Shown here in pieces: positions 18,132 through 26,312 of a stretch of 34,572 nt of DNA (position 1 is its first letter; each line of letters begins with the position of its first letter). Source of the stretch: RQOF01 sp964461135 (GTDB taxonomy: Bacteria > Calditrichota > Calditrichia > RBG-13-44-9). The stretch lies in NCBI GenBank assembly GCA_964461135.1, contig CAYWTB010000046.1, positions 1-34,572 on the forward strand, written 5' to 3'. A program made the position numbers and the translations under genes. The notes under the pieces were generated by a model that was not told the DNA's origin, made no database searches, and saw only the letters and a program-made list of their open reading frames with translations.

Positions 18132-19517
18132 ATGACGGTTCCTGCCAGGATTTTGGTGGTTGACGATGATGAAAAGATCGTCTATGCTTTCCGGGAAGTC
18201 CTGCAGAAAGACGGCCATGTTTTTCTGGAAGCCAGGAATGGTGAGGAAGCCCTGCAAAAACTGGCTGCGGAGATGCCGGATATCATTTTTATGGACATCA
18301 CCATGCCGGGGCTGGATGGTTTGCAAGCCCTGAAAAAAATTAAGGAGTCAAACTATACACTTCCGGTAATCATTATTACCGGGCAGGGAACCATGCAGAC
18401 CGCCATCAGGGCCATGCAACTGGGAGCATTCCAGTATCTGAACAAACCGTTGTCGGTTAAGACGATCCGGGAGGAAATTGCCAAGGCTCAGATCAGCCTG
18501 AAAAGCGCCATTTTTACTCCATACCGATTCGATGCCAACCCGGCTGATCGTTATCAGTTGATCGGAAACAGCATTGTAATGCATGAAATCTACAAACTGA
18601 TCGGTTCGGTTTCCACCACATCTAACCACACCTCGGTTCTCATCACCGGCGAGAGCGGTACCGGCAAGGAGCTGGTGGCCCGTGCCATTCACAACAACAG
18701 CGGATTTCCCCGGGAGCCATTTGTGGCTATAAACTGTACGGCGGTACCGGAACCGCTGCTGGAATCGGAGTTGTATGGTCATGAAAAAGGGGCGTTTACC
18801 GGGGCTATTGACCGAAAAATAGGCAAATTTGAGCTAGCGGATCAGGGCACCATCTTTCTGGATGAGATCGGTGATCTGTCGGTGAATCTGCAGCATAAAC
18901 TGTTGCGGGTGCTGCAGGAGCGGGAATTTGAGCGGGTAGGGGGGAATACTACTATTAAGGTGGAGGCCCGTTTTATCGCAGCGACCAATCAGGATGTGCA
19001 AAAAAAAGTTAAGACGGGAGCTTTCAGGGAAGATCTGATGTACCGTCTGAGGGTGGTTACTATTGAAATGCCGCCACTGCGTGAGCATCCGGAAGACATT
19101 CTCCTGCTGGCCAGCTTCTTCCTGCTCCGGCATAATGCCCGTATTAAGAAGGCTATCAGTGCCTTTTCCCGGGAGGCCATGGAAAAACTGCAGGCTTATG
19201 CTTACCCGGGAAATGTGCGGGAACTGGAAAATATTATTGAGCGGGCAGTGATGCTTACCCAGGGCTCCACCATCCTTCCCCAGGCTCTGGGAGAATTGGA
19301 TTCCGGGAGACAATCGGATGATGTTTCACTTCCCATGGTCAGTCAGGTTTACAGTGAGTCCAGGGATTATCTGCTGGAGGTGTTTGAGAGGCAGTTTATT
19401 ACCGCTCAGCTTAAACAGTATGGCGGCAATATCAGTGAAGCTGCCAGGGCCAGCCGGATGTCCCGCCAGAATTTTCACCGGCTGATGCAAAAGTACAAAA
19501 TCAATCTGAGCGACTGA
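18132..19517 (+). CDS. Sigma-54-dependent response regulator, NtrC family
   Basis: A 461-aa enhancer-binding regulator. The receiver domain (1-120) has acidic D11-D13, phospho-acceptor D55 and the YLNKP Lys. The AAA+ domain (about 145-375) has Walker A G173ESGTGKE and the sigma-54-contacting loop G220AFTGA, followed by TIFLDEIGDL as Walker B. A Fis-type HTH closes the protein (GNISEAARASRMSRQNFHRL). It starts 2 nt after the kinase stop and should be phosphorylated by that kinase, then activate sigma-54 promoters. A candidate target lies directly downstream: a 20-bp palindrome at 19799 and a sigma-54-like promoter at 19904 ahead of the multicopper oxidase. All motifs are intact. Confidence 0.95.
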   Translation: MTVPARILVVDDDEKIVYAFREVLQKDGHVFLEARNGEEALQKLAAEMPDIIFMDITMPGLDGLQALKKIKESNYTLPVIIITGQGTMQTAIRAMQLGAFQYLNKPLSVKTIREEIAKAQISLKSAIFTPYRFDANPADRYQLIGNSIVMHEIYKLIGSVSTTSNHTSVLITGESGTGKELVARAIHNNSGFPREPFVAINCTAVPEPLLESELYGHEKGAFTGAIDRKIGKFELADQGTIFLDEIGDLSVNLQHKLLRVLQEREFERVGGNTTIKVEARFIAATNQDVQKKVKTGAFREDLMYRLRVVTIEMPPLREHPEDILLLASFFLLRHNARIKKAISAFSREAMEKLQAYAYPGNVRELENIIERAVMLTQGSTILPQALGELDSGRQSDDVSLPMVSQVYSESRDYLLEVFERQFITAQLKQYGGNISEAARASRMSRQNFHRLMQKYKINLSD

Positions 19518-19790
19518 GCTGTTTCCGGATGTTACGGGGCGAGTGTTTACTGCTGACTGTTTTTCTTTATCCACGAATTTCATAGTGCATACATGTCCGG
19601 CACGGGGACATGACGAGCCCATTTATTTATGTCCACGAATTCCACGAATTAAAACATATAACATCTTTGTTCTTTAGCCTGATTACTGAATCCTGATTCC
19701 TGACACCTGTCGCCTTTTTTTTTAATCTTTGCTCTTTAATCTTTAATCTTGTCTTTACCTTTTACCCTTTTCCCTAAGTGTCACTCAGGT
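19518..19790. repeat. Intergenic repeats downstream of the NtrC-type gene
   Basis: No gene is seen. TTATCCACGAATTTCA at 19567-19582 and GTCCACGAATTCCACGAATT at 19631-19650 are inverted relatives of the repeat at 5421-5462. An inverted repeat CATGTCC…GGACATG lies at 19592-19612. The stretch 19670-19778 (CTTTAGCCTGATTACTGAAT, TTTAATCTTTAATCTTGTC, CTTTTACCCTTTTCCC) is the reverse-complement counterpart of 5080-5170. Confidence 0.55.
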
Positions 19791-19798
19791 TTTACAGC

Positions 19799-19818
19799 CT
19801 GTCAAATCCGTTTGACAG
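19799..19818. promoter_or_regulatory. Perfect 20-bp palindrome, candidate enhancer site
   Basis: CTGTCAAA-TCCG-TTTGACAG has two perfect 8-bp arms. No long T-run follows, so it is unlike a terminator. It lies about 85 nt upstream of the sigma-54-like element at 19904, a usual distance for an NtrC-type upstream activating sequence, directly after a gene for such an activator. Function is inferred. Confidence 0.4.
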
Positions 19819-19903
19819 TTTCCGGATTAAAAGTAATTTTATCTGTTTCTGTAATATCAGAATATTCAATAAGTTACAAAAACACAAAACCGTCCGAGTA
19901 GTC

Positions 19904-19919
19904 TGGCACTGAAGTTGTT
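19904..19919 (+). promoter_or_regulatory. Sigma-54-like promoter
   Basis: TGGCAC-TGAAG-TTGTT matches the -24/-12 consensus TGGCAC-N5-TTGCW except that the -12 GC is GT. Transcription from here would run through a leader of roughly 460 nt to the multicopper oxidase. Confidence 0.38.
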
Positions 19920-20224
19920 TAATATGATATACAATTTAAGGGGACGGTCTGGTTTTGCCAGCCGCCGGTTTTATCCCTTCTAAGTATATCATGCCTTTTT
20001 TATGTAGTGAATAGCCTCTGTGCCGTCAGGGAAATGGGGCACGGAATACCGAAAGGCGCAGTCATCCATCAGTCAATTCAGAGAAAAAATGCTGCACCGG
20101 TTTAACAGTAACGGTTCAATCAGTTATAAACCATTCAATTCCAATAATCCGTTCACGTTTTATTTTCCGGGCATACCCGTGTTTTGGGAGTTATTCCGGG
20201 AAGAAAATAATAAGGAGGAAAAAG

Positions 20225-20251
20225 ATGAGCTTAGAACGATTTCCGCCCTAG
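20225..20251 (+). CDS. Eight-codon mini-ORF, candidate leader peptide
   Basis: ATG at 20225 lies 6 nt after a perfect AAGGAGG (20212-20218), yet the frame closes after eight codons (MSLERFPP, TAG 20249-20251). It sits 30 nt before an attenuator-like hairpin in the oxidase leader. It may be a regulatory leader peptide or the remnant of a lost gene. The sequence lacks an obvious run of one amino acid's codons, so classical amino-acid attenuation is not indicated. Confidence 0.3.
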   Translation: MSLERFPP

Positions 20252-20281
20252 CAGGTAGTTACCGGGGGAGATTTCAGATTG

Positions 20282-20321
20282 TGAAACGGGATTAAAAGAC
20301 AGCCCGGTTTCAGTATTTTTT
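20282..20321 (+). terminator. Terminator-like hairpin in the oxidase leader
   Basis: TGAAACGGG (20282-20290) pairs with CCCGGTTTCA (20303-20312) with one bulged G, followed 1 nt later by TATTTTTT. It lies 68 nt upstream of the oxidase start codon, so it would act as an attenuator if the promoter is upstream. Confidence 0.5.
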
Positions 20322-20389
20322 GAGGATAGAAGTTAAAACGGAATTTTTACAAAAACAGAATTATTCAATTAAACAGGAGGAGATATATA

Positions 20390-22738
20390 ATGAAGTTTGG
20401 TAATGTTTTAAAAGTGTGCAGTATTTTAATAATATTTATAGTTTCTTTTTCGTTTGCCCAGCTTGCAGGGCAGTTACCCCTGGCACCTAATAGTGTCCCG
20501 CAGTTTGTGGACCCATTACCCCACTTTGCGGGTGCCCGGCTTGATGGAACGACCGGCGGCACACTCACCATAAGCATGGAGCCGTATCAGCAAATAGCTG
20601 TTTCAACCGGAACCGTACTGGCCCTAGGTACAGCAGGAGTAACTCCCGGTGTTGGAATGACCAAAGTCTGGGCTTACAAAATAGATGATGGAACGAATAC
20701 TTACGGACCTTTATGGCCTGCTTATACCATCGAAGCAAAAAGAGGGATTCCACTAAGTGTTACGTATGTAAACAATTTATTTGGAGAGACTTACGCAAAC
20801 GTTGGCCTGGTTGTTGATCAAACCCTGCATTGGGCAGATCCTCTTAAGGCTCATGGTTCACTTGCTGCATATACCGGTGAACCACCGGCAGTTGTCCACC
20901 TGCATGGCGGAGAGGTACCCTCAGAGTATGACGGCGGTCCCGATTCCTGGTTTACCCCTGGAAATGCCCAAATCGGACCCTCCTGGGCTTCCGGTGTTAG
21001 CAACAATTATGAATATCCTAATACCCAGGAAGCCGCTACACTATGGTTCCATGACCATGCGTTGGGAGCAACCCGACTTAATGTCTATGCCGGAATGGCT
21101 GGATTTTACCTCTTAAGAGATGATGCGGAGGATGCCCTGATGCTTCCGGGGTGGTCCGGGGACGGTATGGTCCAGGAATTTGATCCTGTCACAGGAACAT
21201 TTGGAACTGCATACCTTCCCGAGATTGAAGTTGTGATTCAGGACCGCATGTTTGATACCAATGGTCAATTATATTTTCCAAGTATCGGCATCAATCCTGA
21301 ACATCCTTTTTGGGTTCCGGAATTTGTAGGAGACATCATTACCGTAAATGGAAAAACCTGGCCCTACCTTAGCGTGGCACCACGCAAATACCGCTTCCGT
21401 TTCCTGAACGGTTCCAATGCCCGGTTCTATGAACTCTGGCTGCAGGACCTCGCAACAGGAACCTTTGGACCAATCATTTACCAGACCGGAACGGATGGTG
21501 GGCTGCTTGATGTGCCGGTCGCAATTGACCCGAACCTTGGGCAAAAGCTTCTTATGGGGCCCGGTGAACGAGCTGATATTGTCATTGATTTTTCGACAAC
21601 GCCAAACGCAGTATGGACGCTCAGGAACTCCGGAAACACCCCCTACCCGAAAGGAGCTCCCCCGAAAGGATCGACCCTGGGTCGGATCATGCAGTTTGTG
21701 GTGAATGGCCAGGGCACGGATAATAGTCAGCTTCCGACGACATTAAGAGCTACCCCCCTTGTCAAACTGACCAATTTCGCAGGTGGGTTAAATGTGACGC
21801 CGGCTAAGAAACGCCAGTTAACACTTAATGAAGTAATAGGAGCCGGTGGTCCGCTGGAAGTCCTGGTCAATAATACCAAGTGGGACGGAAACGGAACAGC
21901 GCCCGGTTTAGGAGAGACTGAAATCCCGACGGAGGGAACGAGTGAAGTGTGGCAAATCATCAACTTAACCGCTGATGCCCATCCCATCCACCTGCACCTG
22001 GTGCAGTTCCAGCTGGTAAGCCGACAGAAGTTTAATCTTAACAAGTATTTGAAAATTTATACGGCTGTTCCCGGTGCGGGGCCACAGAATCCTTATAATA
22101 CCCCTAATGCTGATGGCGCGGTGGGAGGTAATCCTGCCATTACCCCTTACCTGCAGGGACTGGTTAAACCGGCAAATCCGAACGAGCGAGGTTGGAAGGA
22201 TACCTTTATTATGCTTCCCGGTGAAGTCACCACGGTGGTTGCGCGCTGGGCGCCAACCGATAGACCCACTACGGCTTCTGCAAGTGATTTATTGTTTGCT
22301 TTTGATCCTAGCAGCGGTCCTGGCTATGTCTGGCATTGCCATATCATCGACCATGAAGACAATGAGATGATGAGGCCTTATAAAGTGACTGCCAGCCCGG
22401 CTCGCACTGCGGATCAAGGTCAGATTGGAGCAGAGCAGATTGCCTTAACTTTAACTCCCGAGTCATTCATTCTGGATCAGAACTACCCCAATCCCTTCAA
22501 TCCCACCACTCAGATCAGCTTCCAGCTGCCGGAAGCCGGTAATGTGCGTCTGGCGATCTATAATACCCTGGGACAGGAAGTAAAGTCCCTGGCCAATTCG
22601 GCCTTTGATAAGGGTGCGCACAACCTGACCTGGGATGCCACCGATAATTTCGGCAATCGGGTGGCCAGCGGTATCTATATTTACAGAATTGAATCGGGCA
22701 GTTTTGTGCAGCAGAAGAAAATGATGCTCCTGAAGTAA
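20390..22738 (+). CDS. Secreted multicopper oxidase (CotA/bilirubin-oxidase-like) with sorting domain
   Basis: 782 aa. The signal peptide ends SFSFAQ, with cleavage expected after Ala. The four copper-ligand motifs are complete: H170-L-H172-G, H221-D-H223, H531-P-I-H534-L-H536, and H649-C650-H651…H655…M660. C650 and axial M660 define the type-1 site, and the other His residues form the trinuclear site. DGGPDSWFTPG resembles CotA-type enzymes. The last 85 residues (from NYPNPFNPTTQISFQ to KKMMLLK) are the same kind of sorting domain as in the GH13 enzyme, so it is expected at the cell surface or outside. Likely activity is O2-dependent oxidation of phenolics, metals such as Mn(II)/Cu(I), or pigments. 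Substrate is unknown. ATG 20390 has AGGAGGAG upstream. A strong terminator follows. Confidence 0.94.
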   Translation: MKFGNVLKVCSILIIFIVSFSFAQLAGQLPLAPNSVPQFVDPLPHFAGARLDGTTGGTLTISMEPYQQIAVSTGTVLALGTAGVTPGVGMTKVWAYKIDDGTNTYGPLWPAYTIEAKRGIPLSVTYVNNLFGETYANVGLVVDQTLHWADPLKAHGSLAAYTGEPPAVVHLHGGEVPSEYDGGPDSWFTPGNAQIGPSWASGVSNNYEYPNTQEAATLWFHDHALGATRLNVYAGMAGFYLLRDDAEDALMLPGWSGDGMVQEFDPVTGTFGTAYLPEIEVVIQDRMFDTNGQLYFPSIGINPEHPFWVPEFVGDIITVNGKTWPYLSVAPRKYRFRFLNGSNARFYELWLQDLATGTFGPIIYQTGTDGGLLDVPVAIDPNLGQKLLMGPGERADIVIDFSTTPNAVWTLRNSGNTPYPKGAPPKGSTLGRIMQFVVNGQGTDNSQLPTTLRATPLVKLTNFAGGLNVTPAKKRQLTLNEVIGAGGPLEVLVNNTKWDGNGTAPGLGETEIPTEGTSEVWQIINLTADAHPIHLHLVQFQLVSRQKFNLNKYLKIYTAVPGAGPQNPYNTPNADGAVGGNPAITPYLQGLVKPANPNERGWKDTFIMLPGEVTTVVARWAPTDRPTTASASDLLFAFDPSSGPGYVWHCHIIDHEDNEMMRPYKVTASPARTADQGQIGAEQIALTLTPESFILDQNYPNPFNPTTQISFQLPEAGNVRLAIYNTLGQEVKSLANSAFDKGAHNLTWDATDNFGNRVASGIYIYRIESGSFVQQKKMMLLK

Positions 22739-22756
22739 AAAGGAGTTCCCCTGCGG

Positions 22757-22790
22757 AAAAGAGGGGATTAGTTCCCCTCTTTTCTGTTTT
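22757..22790 (+). terminator. Rho-independent terminator after the multicopper oxidase
   Basis: AAAAGAGGGGA (22757-22767) pairs perfectly with TCCCCTCTTTT (22773-22783) around a 5-nt loop and is followed by CTGTTTT. The A/T arms make it potentially bidirectional. Confidence 0.85.
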
Positions 22791-22823
22791 ATATCAGTCG
22801 GAATTACCGGCAAGACGTTCTAA

Positions 22824-22837
22824 TGTAATCTATTACA
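22824..22837. promoter_or_regulatory. Inverted repeat TGTAAT-CT-ATTACA, possible operator
   Basis: Perfect 6-bp arms with a 2-bp spacer, 13 nt upstream of the CheY-like gene start. The position suits an operator or promoter-overlapping site. No matching regulator can be named. Confidence 0.28.
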
Positions 22838-22850
22838 ATATTAATCCGGA

Positions 22851-23303
22851 ATGGCAGATATGACTTTCCCCAAAATATTGATAGTGGATGACGATGAGAA
22901 AATTCTCTATGCCTTCCGGGAATTGCTGGAAAAAGAAGGATACCAGTGCCGGGAAGCCGTGAACGGTAAACAGGCCCTCAAAAAGTTTACCGCGGAATCG
23001 ATCTCCGCCGTTTTCCTGGATATCGGTCTGCCCGATCTGGATGGCCTGAACATCCTGCAACAGATCAGGCGGTATGACCGTGATCTTCCCGTAATTCTTA
23101 TCACTGGCCTTGCTCCGGATAAGATCCTTGTCCGGGCCAGGGAGCTGGGCGCCTCCGGCTACCTGCAGAAACCGCTCTCTCTGGCCGCAATCCGGGATAT
23201 TCTGCAAAAAATCAAACAAGATCCTCTCCTCCCTGATGGTTTTATTAACCGGGAAGCAAAGTCCCACCCGAAAAAAAGGCGACCACCCCTGAAGCATAAA
23301 TAA
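22851..23303 (+). CDS. Single-domain response regulator (CheY-like)
   Basis: A 150-aa receiver without an output domain. It has the acidic triad VDDDEK, a phospho-acceptor Asp in VFLDIGLPDLDG, Thr in LITG and Lys in YLQKP. A basic tail of about 28 residues (ending KKRRPPLKHK) follows the domain. The first 30 residues closely parallel the receiver of the NtrC-type regulator at 18132 (ILIVDDDEKILYAFRELL against ILVVDDDEKIVYAFREVL), suggesting duplication and possible phosphorylation by the same kinase at 14407. It could act as a phosphate sink or a partner-binding output. ATG 22851 is used; ATG 22860 is an alternative and neither has a strong Shine-Dalgarno. Confidence 0.88.
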   Translation: MADMTFPKILIVDDDEKILYAFRELLEKEGYQCREAVNGKQALKKFTAESISAVFLDIGLPDLDGLNILQQIRRYDRDLPVILITGLAPDKILVRARELGASGYLQKPLSLAAIRDILQKIKQDPLLPDGFINREAKSHPKKRRPPLKHK

Positions 23304-23492
23304 CCCCATTCAAATCTATTCAGCTTGAAATTAATGTCCTGAAGCAGCATCGGCTGTTAGCCGTTGGCATAGCATACAGCATGGAGCATAGGGAAAAAAG
23401 TGCGGAACCAACTGTTTTTTTAATCTTAAATTTTTAATCTACTCTGTAATTTCCCCCATTTTTCCGTTTTGTCGATCAAAAAAACTTAAATA

Positions 23493-23520
23493 TTGCGTCA
23501 CTTTCGCCAGTATTTTATAT
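23493..23520 (+). promoter_or_regulatory. Sigma-70-like promoter of tRNA-Lys
   Basis: TTGCGT, 16-nt spacer, TTATAT, ending 16 nt before the tRNA. Confidence 0.4.
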
Positions 23521-23536
23521 TGGCCATGTTTTGGAT

Positions 23537-23609
23537 GCCTCCGTAGCTCAATTGGTAGAGCAGCGGACTCTTAATCCGTTGGTTCGGGGTTCGAGTCCCT
23601 GCGGGGGTA
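23537..23609 (+). tRNA. tRNA-Lys(CTT)
   Basis: 73 nt. The acceptor stem GCCTCCG pairs with CGGGGGT, including two G-U pairs, with discriminator A. The D arm is TAGCTCAATTGGTAGAGCA. Anticodon loop CTCTTAA gives anticodon CTT. The T arm CGGGGTTCGAGTCCCTG is standard. The 3' CCA is not encoded. Confidence 0.95.
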
Positions 23610-23613
23610 CTCA

Positions 23614-23741
23614 GCAATCAGGTTAAGCATCTAGGGTGTTCCCCCCACCCGTATTTTCCTGATTGCAGCAGGGGAGGGCGTTATCAGCCTTATAGAAGTT
23701 ATCCCCCAATATCTATAAGGCGAGTCATCCTCTGTTAATTC
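23614..23741 (+). other. Structured tRNA-trailer region with two inverted repeats
   Basis: GCAATCAGG (23614-23622) pairs with CCTGATTGC (23658-23666), and GCCTTATAG (23687-23695) with CTATAAGGC (23713-23721), both perfect 9-bp arms. A strong terminator follows. It could be a long tRNA trailer, a small structured RNA, or repeat debris. From the terminator on to about 24087 I see no supported gene. Confidence 0.35.
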
Positions 23742-23788
23742 AGCCTCCTGTTCCAGGTTGTAAGACCCGAGAACGGGAGGCTTTTTAT
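23742..23788 (+). terminator. Strong Rho-independent terminator
   Basis: AGCCTCCTGTTC (23742-23753) pairs with GAACGGGAGGCT (23771-23782), 12 bp with one wobble, followed by a TTTTTATT tract. It ends the transcript that begins at or before tRNA-Lys. Confidence 0.75.
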
Positions 23789-24087
23789 TAGACAAGAGAA
23801 CAGTTGTTTCTTTTCCAGGGACACCTCTCACAATCATCCCGTCCTCATCAGACCACGCAGGGAGAAAAGTCGGTTGGAAATTCCGTATCCTGGAATAGGA
23901 AACAGCCTCTTCCTGTCTCCATTCACTCACGGATCTTTCCTTGTAGAATTCTTCCCCAATATTTTGACGAATAAGATGAAGTACCGGAATCTTTTTGACC
24001 ATCATAAACACAATCATACAGGTGTCTGAAAAAGTATAACAAATAGGTGCGCCCTGATACCTTACAATTCTCCTCTAAAACTCTGTA

Positions 24088-24116
24088 TTTACTCCAGTTA
24101 TGCAATGTGGTATCAT
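24088..24116 (+). promoter_or_regulatory. Sigma-70-like promoter of the lipid-type operon
   Basis: TTTACT, 17-nt spacer, TATCAT, about 40 nt before the GTG start of the first operon gene. A TTGACA at 24118 lacks a matching -10. Confidence 0.4.
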
Positions 24117-24155
24117 TTTTGACACTAATAGTATTGAATAGACGAGGAGATTATC

Positions 24156-25298
24156 GTGGATCGACATATATTTCTTACCGGCGTCACGGGTTTTGTTGGA
24201 CAAAATTTACTTGCCTACCTGCGCAATGCTAATCCTGCTGACAAATTTTCGGTGCTGATACGGGCACAATCGCAAGCTGAAGGAGAAATGCGATACCTGC
24301 AAATCCTGAAATCTTTGAGCGGTAAAATTGATATTTCCAGGACCCTTGATTGCAGTGAAGTGTTGGTGGGAGATGTGACAGCACCGCAGTTGGGACTCTC
24401 TCCAGAAGTATATCACCAAATTTCACGAAGTCTGACACATATTATCCATTCGGCAGCCAATGTGTGCTTTCAACTTCCTTTATCACAAGCACGTTTATGT
24501 AATGTGGGGGGAACATCCCGGATCATTGAACTGGCGCAGCAGGCTCAAAAGTATGGTCGATTGCAACGACTTGCCTATCTCAGTACTGCCTATGTTTGCG
24601 GTAATCGATCGGGAATGATTTACGAGGATGAATTATACTGCAGCCAGCAATTTGATAATTCCTACCAGCAGTCCAAATGTGAGTCAGAACAGATGCTTGC
24701 TGCCAGGAAATCTAATTTGCCTGTTACCATTTTTCGTCCCAGTATTATTGTGGGAAACTCAAAAACTGGTCGTACTTCTGCCTTCAATGTCATTTATTAT
24801 CCCTTAAAACTGTTATACAGGGGTGTGCTTAAATTCATTCCCGGATCCCCTGATATACCACTGGATATTGTGCCAGTGGATTATGTGTGTGAAGCAATTA
24901 ATCATATTATATTACAAACGGATCTGGGTATCGGAGAAACCTTCCATTTAACCACCGGACCGGGAAACATAAATACTGCTGGTGAAATTATAGATAAGGC
25001 GTTGAATTTTTTCAGGAATGCATTGCCCGGGATAAATATCCCTTTACCAAAATTTATCTCCCCTAAATTTTACCAGGTGGCTAAGCTGTTTGCTATTTGC
25101 CGCAACAAAGACTATTTGAGAAAATTTGAATCATATATCCCCTTTTTAAACAGTGTAAAGATTTTTGATAATAGTAACACTTCGGCTGTATTATCAAATA
25201 CCGCTATCAAAGTACCTTCTTTCAACCAGTATATAGATAGAATCTTGCAGTATTGCATCGATGTAGACTGGGGACGTAAAGTACCATCATTAGTATAA
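24156..25298 (+). CDS. NAD(P)-dependent fatty-acyl/thioester reductase-like protein (NAD_binding_4)
   Basis: 380 aa, cytoplasmic or peripheral. The N-terminal Rossmann fold has the glycine pattern G9-V-T-G12-F-V-G15, and the extended-SDR active site has S143 (LSTAYV) and Y170-x3-K174. HSAANVCF, FRPSIIVG and DIVPVDYV are typical of the male-sterility/fatty-acyl-CoA-reductase and thioester-reductase group. Such enzymes reduce an acyl thioester to aldehyde or alcohol. With lipid-type genes downstream, making a fatty alcohol or aldehyde is plausible, but no acyl-carrier or adenylation domain is attached. It is the first gene of a six-gene operon: GTG 24156 with GAGGAG 6 nt upstream, then a 14-nt gap to the next gene. 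A sugar-epimerase role is less likely. Confidence 0.85.
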   Translation: MDRHIFLTGVTGFVGQNLLAYLRNANPADKFSVLIRAQSQAEGEMRYLQILKSLSGKIDISRTLDCSEVLVGDVTAPQLGLSPEVYHQISRSLTHIIHSAANVCFQLPLSQARLCNVGGTSRIIELAQQAQKYGRLQRLAYLSTAYVCGNRSGMIYEDELYCSQQFDNSYQQSKCESEQMLAARKSNLPVTIFRPSIIVGNSKTGRTSAFNVIYYPLKLLYRGVLKFIPGSPDIPLDIVPVDYVCEAINHIILQTDLGIGETFHLTTGPGNINTAGEIIDKALNFFRNALPGINIPLPKFISPKFYQVAKLFAICRNKDYLRKFESYIPFLNSVKIFDNSNTSAVLSNTAIKVPSFNQYIDRILQYCIDVDWGRKVPSLV

Positions 25299-25312
25299 AA
25301 GGATCTCTTACC

Positions 25313-26269
25313 ATGAATATAGAATTTATAATTAATCCTAAAGCAAAAAATGGCAAAACAGAAGAACTGGAACGTATCATCAGAAGTCGCTTCAAGAGCC
25401 ATTCAATATATGTGACTCCAACTTCATATTGTGGAGAAGCCACCCTTCTTGCCCGGCGTGCTGTTGATCATGGAAGGGATGTTATTGTTGCAGTTGGCGG
25501 TGACGGTACTATCAATGAAGTACTGAATGGAATGATGGGATCGGATCTTGCACTGGGTATAATTCCCACCGGAACTGCCAACGATCTGGCATCCTATTAC
25601 GGACTGCCCCGGAAGGTGGAAGAAAATTGTGATATCATTCTCCGAAAGCGGGTGCATCGGGCTGATCTAATCCGGGTGAATGACAGATTTTATGTTACAG
25701 CCGGCGGACTGGGATTTCCCACAACGGTTGCTGCAATTGCCAATAACCTTAAAAATGAGACCAGATATGGAAAATTTATCAACCAGCTTTTATCTAATAA
25801 ACTGTATATGCTCTGCTGTCTTCTTGCCATCCTGCAGGGCAGGCGCAGGAGTCTTCTAAAACTGACAGGTCAAAATCAAAATTCTATTTATGATGTATTC
25901 GCTCTTACCATCAATAATCAACCTTTCCTGGGTAAAAATTTTGTGGTCTCGCCTCAAGCTGTAAATGATGATGGACTTTTTGATGTCTGTCTGATAAAAA
26001 ATGTAAAATCCCGCCTGGGAATCGTTTTCCATATAGTGGAAGTATTAATCGGACGACATATGTATTCACCTGCGGTACAGATGTGGCAGACAGACTATCT
26101 AAAGGTTGAAAGTCAAAATCCTTCTCATTTCTTAGGTGATGGGGAATTGTTACCGGAGTGTGACTCATTCCACATTCATTTATATCGAGGTGCCTTATCG
26201 GTTATAGTGCCGGATGCATTTCTGTGTGAGCGGGATAGCAGAAACACATCTGACATCGCAGCGGCATAA
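25313..26269 (+). CDS. Diacylglycerol-kinase catalytic-domain protein (YegS/LCB5 type)
   Basis: 318 aa, soluble or membrane-associated lipid kinase. FIINPKAKNGK at the N-terminus, the nucleotide loop G62-G-D-G-T66 and P85TGTANDLA93 are the family signatures, and the C-terminal beta-sandwich includes NDDGLFDVCLI. It should transfer the ATP gamma-phosphate to a lipid hydroxyl (diacylglycerol, a sphingoid base or a related alcohol). Length is normal for the bacterial family. ATG 25313 has AAAGGA upstream. Spacing to both neighbours is 10-45 nt, so it is within the operon. Substrate unknown. Confidence 0.92.
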   Translation: MNIEFIINPKAKNGKTEELERIIRSRFKSHSIYVTPTSYCGEATLLARRAVDHGRDVIVAVGGDGTINEVLNGMMGSDLALGIIPTGTANDLASYYGLPRKVEENCDIILRKRVHRADLIRVNDRFYVTAGGLGFPTTVAAIANNLKNETRYGKFINQLLSNKLYMLCCLLAILQGRRRSLLKLTGQNQNSIYDVFALTINNQPFLGKNFVVSPQAVNDDGLFDVCLIKNVKSRLGIVFHIVEVLIGRHMYSPAVQMWQTDYLKVESQNPSHFLGDGELLPECDSFHIHLYRGALSVIVPDAFLCERDSRNTSDIAAA

Positions 26270-26312
26270 TTTCAGCTAAATGAGAATGGCATTTAAAGGA
26301 GAATCAGTAGCC

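Noticed and set aside
20020..20295. 91-codon ORF on the plus strand upstream of the oxidase
   Set aside because: GTG start without Shine-Dalgarno, no recognisable domain, and its end lies inside the terminator-like hairpin; more likely leader sequence.
23631..24017. 128-codon ORF on the minus strand after tRNA-Lys
   Set aside because: It covers the inverted repeats and the plus-strand terminator, has no clear Shine-Dalgarno and matches no family that I recognise. Chance or decayed coding is more likely.
24118..24123. TTGACA close to the reductase start as a -35 box
   Set aside because: No acceptable -10 hexamer at 16-18 nt; the TTTACT/TATCAT pair just upstream fits better.
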